64,000 nucleotides of DNA from contig NZ_FTRU01000008.1 in NCBI RefSeq assembly GCF_900148495.1, positions 1,302,001 through 1,366,000 on the forward strand. The letters run 5' to 3'. How positions within the stretch are numbered: the stretch's first letter is position 1; each line of letters starts with the position of its first letter. The notes beneath the pieces are model-generated. The model saw only the letters and a list, made by a program, of their open reading frames with translations, made no database searches and had not been told where the DNA came from. The stretch is from Negativibacillus massiliensis (GTDB lineage: Bacteria > Bacillota > Clostridia > Oscillospirales > Ruminococcaceae). Shown here one piece after another: positions 58,244-64,000 of the stretch. The translations under genes were made by a program, and so were the position numbers.

Positions 58244-58276
58244 AAAAGGCAGCTTGTTTCCAAGCTGCCTTTTTTG
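58244..58276. terminator. Terminator after the MATE transporter gene
   Basis: AAAAGGCAGCTTG-ttt-CCAAGCTGCCTTTT stem, T runs both ways, 7 bp after the stop at 58283. Confidence 0.85.
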
Positions 58277-58282
58277 CATAAT

Positions 58283-59665
58283 TTAAGAATATAACGACTG
58301 ACCATCCGGCATTTGTTCTCGTTTGCGCAGAATCTTTCCGATCATAGAAAGAAAGATAATGCTGCTGAAAATGCCGCAGAAAATGTCGACAACCGGCTCC
58401 GCATAGAATGCTGCACTTGCTCCCCAGAAAACTGGGAACAAAAGGGTCAGCACCAGGAACAACACTTTTCGGAATACCGAAAGAGAAACCGAAATCTTAA
58501 CAATTCCCAAGGCGGTAAGTCCGTCCACAAAAGCATATTGGAACGCAAGCGGAATAACGCCAAAGGTAAATACCTTGATTGCCCAAACCGACAGATCGAT
58601 GTAGGCTGGGTCCTGGGTAAACAGCATAACGAACACGCCCGATATTGTCTGGGAAATGATAAACATAATAAGACAGAATAAAAATGCAATCTTGACGATC
58701 TGCTTTTCCCCTTTTTTGATGCGGTCAATATTTTTTGCACCATAGTTAAAGCTCAAGATCGGCTGCGTTCCGCTGGTGATACCGCCGAGCGGGAGGGTTA
58801 CAATCTGCATATAGCTCTGTACGATCGTTGCACAGGCAATCAGCATGTCGCCCTGTGCCCCACCGTATTTCTGTAAAACGGTGTTGAGTGCAATAATCAG
58901 TACACTGTCTCCGGCAATGATAATAAATGGACAGAAGCCAAACGAGAGGACACGGAGCATAATTCGGGAAGAATATCCCTTGAAGCTGATGCGGACATGT
59001 GCTCTGTCGCTAAACAAAAACCAGAGAACAAACATACAGGAACAAGCCTGAGAGATAACGGTTGCAATCGCCGCACCTTTAACACCCATTCCAAAAACAA
59101 AGATGAAAACAGGGTCCAAAATAATGTTCATAATCGCACCGATAATGGTGGTCAACATCGCTTCATTTGCAAAACCCTGACAGGTGATGAACTGATTAAG
59201 TCCCGCCGTCAAAATCGCAAAAACAGTTCCCGCAACATAAAAGGTAAGATAACTGTTCGCATATGGGAAGGTCTGTTCACTGGCACCAAAAAACATCAGC
59301 ATCGGTTCGCGAAAAGCAATTGCCAATGCAGTAAGGATTCCGGACAATACCAGAAGCATTACAAAACAGTTTGCCAGGATATTTTCCGCACCTTCCTGAT
59401 CCTCTTCACCCATGCGCATTGCCAGAAGCGGTGCTCCGCCGATTCCGACCAAAAATGCAAAGGAGGAAATCAGCGTTACAATCGGCCCGCAGACTCCTGC
59501 TCCCGCCAGAGCAATTTCTCCGACATCCTTGATGTTTCCGATGTACATTCGGTCAACGATACTGTAAAGGACGTTGACAAACTGTGCAAGCATCGACGGA
59601 ATTGCAAGTCTTTTTACAAGCTGTTTGATATCATCTTTTCCAAGATCATTTTGTTTTCGAACCAT
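58283..59665 (-). CDS. MATE-family efflux transporter
   Basis: A 460-residue, twelve-helix MATE transporter in the Clostridia branch ('LVKRLAIPSMLAQFVNVLYSIVDRMYIGNI', 'GADPLLAMRMGEED'-like 'GGAPLLAMRMGEEDQEGAENILANCF', and 'LNQFITCQGFANEAMLTTIIGAIMNIILDPVFIF'). These pumps exchange Na+ or H+ for cationic drugs or metabolites; the substrate cannot be read here. AAAGGAGGAGAAGA precedes the ATG. Confidence 0.93.
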   Translation of the reverse strand: MVRKQNDLGKDDIKQLVKRLAIPSMLAQFVNVLYSIVDRMYIGNIKDVGEIALAGAGVCGPIVTLISSFAFLVGIGGAPLLAMRMGEEDQEGAENILANCFVMLLVLSGILTALAIAFREPMLMFFGASEQTFPYANSYLTFYVAGTVFAILTAGLNQFITCQGFANEAMLTTIIGAIMNIILDPVFIFVFGMGVKGAAIATVISQACSCMFVLWFLFSDRAHVRISFKGYSSRIMLRVLSFGFCPFIIIAGDSVLIIALNTVLQKYGGAQGDMLIACATIVQSYMQIVTLPLGGITSGTQPILSFNYGAKNIDRIKKGEKQIVKIAFLFCLIMFIISQTISGVFVMLFTQDPAYIDLSVWAIKVFTFGVIPLAFQYAFVDGLTALGIVKISVSLSVFRKVLFLVLTLLFPVFWGASAAFYAEPVVDIFCGIFSSIIFLSMIGKILRKREQMPDGQSLYS

Positions 59666-59742
59666 TCTTCTCCTCCTTTAACGGGACAAATATTTTCACG
59701 ATTTCATCATGACGACATTTTGTCCGCTCTCTTACCGCATAT

Positions 59743-59772
59743 AGTTTACATGAATCGGTATTTGAATGTCAA
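59743..59772 (-). promoter_or_regulatory. Promoter of the MATE transporter gene
   Basis: Minus strand TTGACA, 18 bp, TAAACT, about 80 bp before the ATG. Confidence 0.5.
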
Positions 59773-59874
59773 CTATTTTTCCAGAGTAAAAATGAAGCTT
59801 GTAAAGATTTATTAACATTTGAGTAAAAACTATTTTTACATTACAATAATTCTGTTGAAATAGGTGGAAATACG

Positions 59875-59908
59875 AAAAAAAAGCAGCAGTTTTTAACTGC
59901 TGCTTTTT
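59875..59908 (-). terminator. proC terminator
   Basis: AAAAGCAGCAGTT-ttt-AACTGCTGCTTTT with A/T flanks, 27 bp after the proC stop. Confidence 0.85.
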
Positions 59909-59934
59909 CCTCTGATTCTATTGATTTTCTGTTA

Positions 59935-60735
59935 TTATGCCATGCGATGGGATTTGTCTGCGCAAGCTCTCATTGCTTCGATGATTGCACTGCGGAAACC
60001 TTTTTCTTCCAGTACACGCACTGCTTCAATGGTAGTTCCTGCTGGAGAACAAACTGCATCTTTTAACTCTGCTGGATGTTTTCCTGTTTCCAGAACCATC
60101 TTTGCAGCACCCACAACAGCCTGTGCTGCAAACTGATATGCTTTTGCTCTTGGCATACCGTCCATAACAGCAGCATCTGCCATAGCCTCAATCATGATAT
60201 AAACATAAGCTGGTGCACTGCCCGAAGCAGAAACAACCGCATCCATCATGTATTCCTTTACAACCTCTACACGTCCGCAGCTTGCCAGCAGTTTTTTGAT
60301 CCATTCCAGCTCATCTGCTGTAATGTTCTTGTTTGGGCAGACAGCAGTCATACCTTCTCCAATCAGTGCTGGAGTATTTGGCATTGCACGGATGATTTTC
60401 TGACCTTTTGCAAACAGTCCTGCCAGCTTATCCAGAGAAAATCCAGGAGCAATGGTCAGAACGATGGTATCTTTCGAGATGATTGGGCGGATTTCTTCAA
60501 TAACCTCTACATAAAACTGTGGTTTTACCGACAGAACAATAATTTCACTTTCGGTTGCCAGTTTTTTGTTATCATCGGTTACTTCAATCTCAAATTTCTG
60601 TGCAACATTTTTTCTTGCAGCCTCAAAAATTTCTGCGCCCATGATTTCTTCTTTTTTCAGCAGACCAGACGAGATAATTCCGCCGATAATTGCTCCTGCC
60701 ATATTGCCGCATCCAATAAATCCAATTTTCTTCAT
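59935..60735 (-). CDS. proC: Pyrroline-5-carboxylate reductase
   Basis: A 266-residue NAD(P)H enzyme making proline from pyrroline-5-carboxylate. The N-terminal Rossmann motif is 'KIGFIGCGNMAGAIIGGI'; 'LSVKPQFYVEVIEEI', 'RAMPNTPALIGEGMTAVCP' and the C-terminal signature 'VSASGSAPAYVYIMIEAMADAAV...ELKDAVCSPAGTTIEAVRVLEEKGFRSAIIEAM' are all present. The ATG at 60735 follows GGAGGAATTTACG. Confidence 0.96.
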   Translation of the reverse strand: MKKIGFIGCGNMAGAIIGGIISSGLLKKEEIMGAEIFEAARKNVAQKFEIEVTDDNKKLATESEIIVLSVKPQFYVEVIEEIRPIISKDTIVLTIAPGFSLDKLAGLFAKGQKIIRAMPNTPALIGEGMTAVCPNKNITADELEWIKKLLASCGRVEVVKEYMMDAVVSASGSAPAYVYIMIEAMADAAVMDGMPRAKAYQFAAQAVVGAAKMVLETGKHPAELKDAVCSPAGTTIEAVRVLEEKGFRSAIIEAMRACADKSHRMA

Positions 60736-60772
60736 CGTAAATTCCTCCATCTTCTACTCTCTTCACAATATT

Positions 60773-61534
60773 TTATGGCTTGATTGCCTTTGTTGCATAA
60801 AAAGTTGGCACATTCTTCTCATGCAAAAATCCAGTACCATTGGTATCCTGATAGATTCCCTTCAGGATAAATCCTGCTTCCAGCTGTCCTCCGATCTGTT
60901 CCTCAATCGTATGGGAAAACTGAAAACCATCATCATGCTTGACACAGTCCTCATACTGTTCCTGATTCTGTAGCGGATCAAATGGAAGCGAATAATGAAT
61001 GGTTGTTTCATCCTCTCCGGTAAACAGATAATTGAAACCATTGTCAAAACCTGCCAGCAGAATGCCGCCTTTTTTCAGAACACGGAAACATTCCTTCCAA
61101 ATTGGTTTGACATCCTTTACATAACAATTAGAGACCGGATGAAAAATCAAATCGAAGCTCCCGTCATCAAAAGGGAGTGGTTTTGTCATATCTGCCTGAA
61201 CCAGTTGGATTTCATAGCCTTCCCTTGCAGCAACCATCTCTTCTTTTTTCAGCTGCTCTTTGGAATAATCCAATACCGTACATTCTGCACCCAGCGCCGT
61301 AAAAATTGGCATCTGCTGTCCTCCGCCGCTGGCAAGGCCAAGAATCTTCGCTCCCTGCATGGTACAAAACCACTCTTTTGGAACCGGCTTTGTTGGTGTC
61401 AGTAAGACTGACCAATTTCCCTGTTTGGTTTTCTCCCAGGTTTCATGGTCGATCTCCTTCCCCCATTCCCATCCATCGCGAACCCACTGATCAATGGTGC
61501 GGGCATTATGTTCTGTATAGTTTTGAGATATCAT
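60773..61534 (-). CDS. SAM-dependent class I methyltransferase
   Basis: A 253-residue methyltransferase. The SAM site is 'AKILGLASGGGQQMPIFTALGAECTVLDYSKEQLKKEE' (motif I near residue 64), then 'VQADMTKPLPFDDGSFDLIFHPVSNCYVKDVKPIWKECFRVLKKGGILLAGF' (motifs II-IV). The substrate is unknown; the N-terminal 'YTEHNARTIDQWVRDGWEWG' is typical of this UbiE-like Firmicutes subgroup. It lies 37 bp upstream of proC and may be co-transcribed. Confidence 0.88.
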   Translation of the reverse strand: MISQNYTEHNARTIDQWVRDGWEWGKEIDHETWEKTKQGNWSVLLTPTKPVPKEWFCTMQGAKILGLASGGGQQMPIFTALGAECTVLDYSKEQLKKEEMVAAREGYEIQLVQADMTKPLPFDDGSFDLIFHPVSNCYVKDVKPIWKECFRVLKKGGILLAGFDNGFNYLFTGEDETTIHYSLPFDPLQNQEQYEDCVKHDDGFQFSHTIEEQIGGQLEAGFILKGIYQDTNGTGFLHEKNVPTFYATKAIKP

Positions 61535-61773
61535 TTCTTCTGTCCTACAAAATACTTTTTCATGAATTCTATAATTAATATTTTAAAATTCATTTCCAAG
61601 AAATATTTTTCTTATATATTCACTCCGAAATGATACTTTTCTTTAATTCTCATTATACTATATATTCTGCTTTCAGGGCAACAGAAAACTTGTGAAATAT
61701 TAAACAAAAATAAGCGGTGGAAAACCACCGCTTTGACATATATTTGACAGATACTAATTTTTTTGTAATTTAC

Positions 61774-61807
61774 AAAAGAAAAACCCCACCACATTGTGAT
61801 GGGGTTT
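61774..61807 (-). terminator. Terminator of the tRNA-Val/tRNA-Lys pair
   Basis: Minus strand AAACCCCA-tcacaatgtgg-TGGGGTTT followed by TTCTTTTG, directly after the tRNA-Lys CCA. Confidence 0.8.
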
Positions 61808-61883
61808 TGGTGACCTATCGGAGACTCGAACTCCGGACACCCTGATTAAAAGTCAGGTGCTCTACCGACTGAGCTAATAAGTC
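61808..61883 (-). tRNA. tRNA-Lys (TTT anticodon)
   Basis: Acceptor GACTTAT/ATAGGTC, D arm GCTCAGTCGGTAGAGC, anticodon loop CTTTTAA, T arm TCCGGAGTTCGAGTCTCCGA, encoded CCA. It directly abuts tRNA-Val. Confidence 0.95.
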
Positions 61884-61959
61884 TGGTGGGAACTACAGGG
61901 CTCGAACCTGTGACCCTCTGCTTGTAAGGCAGATGCTCTCCCAGCTGAGCTAAGCTCCC
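61884..61959 (-). tRNA. tRNA-Val (TAC anticodon)
   Basis: Starts GGGAGCTTAGCTCAGCTGGG, anticodon loop CTTACAA, T arm with GGTTCGAGCC, ends GCTCCC-compatible TTCCC-ACCA. First of a two-tRNA unit with no gap before tRNA-Lys. Confidence 0.95.
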
Positions 61960-62056
61960 GAAGCTGGTTTGCTGTCTGTCGTGACAACGTTTTATATTAT
62001 ATCCTATGTTTTTTGTTTTGTCAACACCTTTTTTCAAAAAATTATAATTTTTTTGA

Positions 62057-62090
62057 AAAAAATAGGGTTCCGAAATCGGAACCCTATTTT
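62057..62090 (-). terminator. Terminator of the transglutaminase-like gene
   Basis: AATAGGGTTCCGA-aa-TCGGAACCCTATT, 13-bp stem, T-rich on the minus strand. Confidence 0.88.
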
Positions 62091-62105
62091 GAATCGTCAT
62101 AGCGA

Positions 62106-63095
62106 TTATTTTGCTTTGTAGCTAGCGGTTGCCAGAGTTGGGTATTTCTGTGTAGAATCTTTTACACGTTTGTCGTTCTTAACGGTTCCGGTCAGGAAGT
62201 AATCGTAGATCAGAACGCTCTTGCTGTTGCCGCCTTTGGTCTGTGGGTCATCCCAGTCGGTGTCAACCTGATACCATTTGCCGTCATCCATCTGAACATA
62301 GTTCCAAGCATGGGTACCTTTTTCGCCGAGGTTGTTTGTAGCATTACCAACAACGATCAGACATGGGATACCTTTCTGGTCACAAGCATATTTGAATGCT
62401 TTTGCGTAACCATCGCAAACAGCTTTACCCTCAACCAGTGGGCCTACTGCCTGATGCTGATTGTGAGTTGCTTTATCTGGGTTAGCTGGGTACTGAGTAC
62501 CGTTAACGATTGCATCATGGATTGCTTTTACCTGAGCATATCTTGTGGAACCAGTCATTTTTGCAACTGCGTTGTTCATCTTTGTTGTGGTGTTTTTGAT
62601 TGCAGTTGTGTTGAGCTTGGAAGCTTTTTCACCGGTTTTGTCAGGTGTACCATAAGCGGTAGTTGGACGTGGGTAGAAGGTCAGGGTGTTGTGGTCATCG
62701 CTGATTACGATGTTCTGTCTGGTTGGATCCAGCCAGAAGATTTCTGGATGTTCGTCAAAAATCATCTGTACGGAAGTCTGGAATGCGTTATAAACCTGAG
62801 CTTCAGTATAACCTTTAATGCTTACAGTAATTTTATTTTTGTTTGCACGCAGACCACTTACAAAAGCATCATGCATTGCAAGAGCAAGTTTGTTGCCTGC
62901 AAGCTGAGTTTTGCAAAAATCATATCCTTTAGAGGATGTGGTAGTTTTGCTGGTTGTTGTTGTGGTGGTAGTAGTGCTGGTAGTTTTTTCACTTGTGGTC
63001 TTGCTTGTAGTCTTGCCCAGTGCAGCAGAGCTGGTAACAGCCATGCTCAGTACCATTGTCATGGCAAGAACTGCAGAAAGGATCTTCTTAAACAT
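62106..63095 (-). CDS. Secreted transglutaminase-like protein with Thr/Ser/Lys linker
   Basis: A 329-residue exported protein. The signal peptide 'MFKKILSAVLAMTMVLSMAVTSSAA' ends with an AxA-type site near residue 25. A low-complexity Thr/Ser/Lys segment follows (about residues 26-56). The catalytic domain carries the triad Cys in 'GKAVCDGYAKAFKYACDQKGIPC', His in 'THAWNYVQMDDGKWYQVDTDWDDP', and Asp in that second block. Such domains are often peptidases or protein cross-linkers at the cell surface. A consensus promoter is at 63158-63186. Confidence 0.9.
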   Translation of the reverse strand: MFKKILSAVLAMTMVLSMAVTSSAALGKTTSKTTSEKTTSTTTTTTTTSKTTTSSKGYDFCKTQLAGNKLALAMHDAFVSGLRANKNKITVSIKGYTEAQVYNAFQTSVQMIFDEHPEIFWLDPTRQNIVISDDHNTLTFYPRPTTAYGTPDKTGEKASKLNTTAIKNTTTKMNNAVAKMTGSTRYAQVKAIHDAIVNGTQYPANPDKATHNQHQAVGPLVEGKAVCDGYAKAFKYACDQKGIPCLIVVGNATNNLGEKGTHAWNYVQMDDGKWYQVDTDWDDPQTKGGNSKSVLIYDYFLTGTVKNDKRVKDSTQKYPTLATASYKAK

Positions 63096-63157
63096 TTTTT
63101 CTCCTCCTAAAACAAAGTCTGCCTGTTTTCCGTTTCCGAAAACTTTAAGCTGACTTC

Positions 63158-63186
63158 ATTATACAACATTCCTTGTCCAGAGTAAA
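63158..63186 (-). promoter_or_regulatory. Promoter of the transglutaminase-like gene
   Basis: Minus strand TTTACT, 17 bp, TATAAT, about 60 bp before the ATG; AGGAGGAG ribosome binding site. Confidence 0.6.
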
Positions 63187-63206
63187 GAAAAATTTTGTAA
63201 AAATTT

Positions 63207-63908
63207 TTATTTTTGTCTGAAATTTTCCAGATTATCCTGCATTTCTTTCCAGATGCTCCAGGAATAGTAATAGATGAGAATGCTTACCAAAATCATGCTG
63301 ACGATCAGCACAATAACACAAGCAAGATCCGGCAAAAAGACAGCCGATATTAGGCCAATCAATCCTGCTGTAATGTAGGCATATCCGGCAAAACGCTGCG
63401 TGTGCATCCAGACATTCTCGTCCGAAAGAGCATAACGGGTGCGAAATCCGTGTTTCCTCTTAAACCTATATTCCCACGAAACCTTTGGCAGATAGTTTCC
63501 GGTCACAATAATCACAAGAGACATCAGACCGCAAACCACCCTTCCAAAGGAAAGATCCAGAATATTGATCTGCGGATTGACCGTCATGTACAAGATCATC
63601 GGCTGAATTATATTAAAGATTGCCAGAGTCAAAAGCCCTCCTGCCTTAATTCCTTTAGGTTGTCTGCCAAAAGAATCTTTGAGCAGCAGACTCCCCACCA
63701 AAATAACGATCGCAGCTGGAATCAGCAGTTCATATCGACTTCCATATCGGTCAGGTGTTCCGCTTACTCCCCAATGTACCGCTATGGTATCCGGCAATGA
63801 CGGCAGCAAAATGAGAACCTCCAGCAACGGAATCAACATCAGCAGTACAACCGCTACTCTCCAAAATCGGATATTCCGAACTGTCCTTTCGTTTGTCTGT
63901 TTCATCAT
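63207..63908 (-). CDS. SdpI-like immunity/membrane protein (DUF1648 plus SdpI)
   Basis: A 233-residue protein with about six membrane segments. The N-terminal DUF1648 block ('LLPSLPDTIAVHWGVSGTPDRYGSRYELLIPAAIVIL') is followed by the SdpI domain ('GNYLPKVSWEYRFKRKHGFRTRYALSDENVWMHTQRFAGY'). In B. subtilis SdpI gives immunity to the SdpC toxin and acts as a receptor that sequesters the SdpR repressor. GAGAGAGGGATT precedes ATG-ATG. A possible ArsR-type gene end lies just upstream, as in sdpRI operons. No SdpC-type toxin is seen in the window. Confidence 0.85.
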   Translation of the reverse strand: MMKQTNERTVRNIRFWRVAVVLLMLIPLLEVLILLPSLPDTIAVHWGVSGTPDRYGSRYELLIPAAIVILVGSLLLKDSFGRQPKGIKAGGLLTLAIFNIIQPMILYMTVNPQINILDLSFGRVVCGLMSLVIIVTGNYLPKVSWEYRFKRKHGFRTRYALSDENVWMHTQRFAGYAYITAGLIGLISAVFLPDLACVIVLIVSMILVSILIYYYSWSIWKEMQDNLENFRQK

Positions 63909-63943
63909 AATCCCTCTCTTCCAGACACAGCATTCCTTTTTGA

Positions 63944-64000
63944 TTATGGATTTTCCTTTTCATCATTCTTTTCATCCTGATGGGAAAACTGTGCAATCCA
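63944..64000 (-). CDS. 3' end of an upstream gene (possibly ArsR/SdpR-type regulator)
   Basis: Nineteen codons from the right edge to TAA: 'WIAQFSHQDEKNDEKENP'. The charged C-terminal tail and the position directly before an SdpI-type gene fit a small ArsR-family autorepressor, but most of the gene is outside the window. Confidence 0.4.
   Translation of the reverse strand, partial: WIAQFSHQDEKNDEKENP

Noticed and set aside
61846-62100. 84-codon minus-strand frame
   Set aside because: It runs through tRNA-Val and into tRNA-Lys and a terminator; not coding.

Overview
The window reads as a chromosomal segment of an endospore-forming anaerobe of the class Clostridia, probably an Oscillospirales/Ruminococcaceae-type gut bacterium. 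The support is sigma-K, the CotJ spore-coat genes, a YtaF-like protein, an anaerobic siroheme sulfite reductase, FeoAB iron uptake, histidine fermentation genes, and Firmicutes-style AGGAGG ribosome binding sites and intrinsic terminators. The species was not identified.

Layout. 1-8.8 kb: purC and purE (minus strand; purE has a long structured leader with an intrinsic terminator), an SPFH/NfeD membrane pair, a macro-domain protein, a frameshifted CoA-disulfide reductase/rhodanese/sulfite reductase fusion, a GNAT acetyltransferase and an XRE regulator. 8.9-11.5 kb: a PadR/DUF2812 pair and sigK. 11.6-23.6 kb: an 11.94 kb segment bounded by two recombination half-sites. It starts with the 5' part of cotJC plus cotJB and cotJA, carries a Crp/Fnr regulator, a ferredoxin-type protein, a hydrolase, an ABC exporter, an acetyltransferase, a second PadR/DUF2812 pair, feoA-feoA-feoB and a DtxR-like regulator, and ends with the 3' part of cotJC. 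23.6-27.3 kb: a prophage remnant (small membrane protein, holin, NlpC/P60 endolysin, a small candidate directionality factor, a large serine recombinase). 27.4-30.4 kb: an orphan DltC/DltA-like pair, a VanW protein and a small coiled-coil membrane protein. 30.5-34.4 kb: an MglBAC-type sugar ABC transporter. 35.3-43.3 kb: hutH, hutU, ftcD, hutI and fchA, which convert histidine to glutamate with transfer of the one-carbon unit to tetrahydrofolate. Three of the four intergenic gaps are filled by one family of modular repeats. 43.7-57.6 kb: ftsH, a cysteine-rich mini-protein, clpC, mscS, a nucleotidyltransferase, dnaI and dnaD primosome genes, a PHP phosphoesterase, a gamma-carbonic anhydrase-like protein and ytaF. 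57.7-64 kb: tRNA-Ser, a MATE transporter, proC, a methyltransferase, tRNA-Val and tRNA-Lys, a secreted transglutaminase-like protein and an SdpI-type protein.

The most striking observation is the split cotJC gene. Its two halves lie on the same strand but in 'inside-out' order: the 5' half at 11.7 kb and the 3' half at 23.6 kb. They meet at a shared 8-bp core in the same reading frame. Joining the two outer flanks in silico gives an almost perfectly dyad-symmetric serine-integrase attP with a CC centre. Joining the two inner flanks gives an intact 205-codon cotJC. A large serine recombinase gene lies 2.2 kb from the right site. Recombination would therefore release a 12 kb circle carrying a complete cotJABC operon, so the gene would be repaired on the circle and not on the chromosome. 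That is the reverse of classical skin-type elements. An assembly rearrangement is the main alternative.
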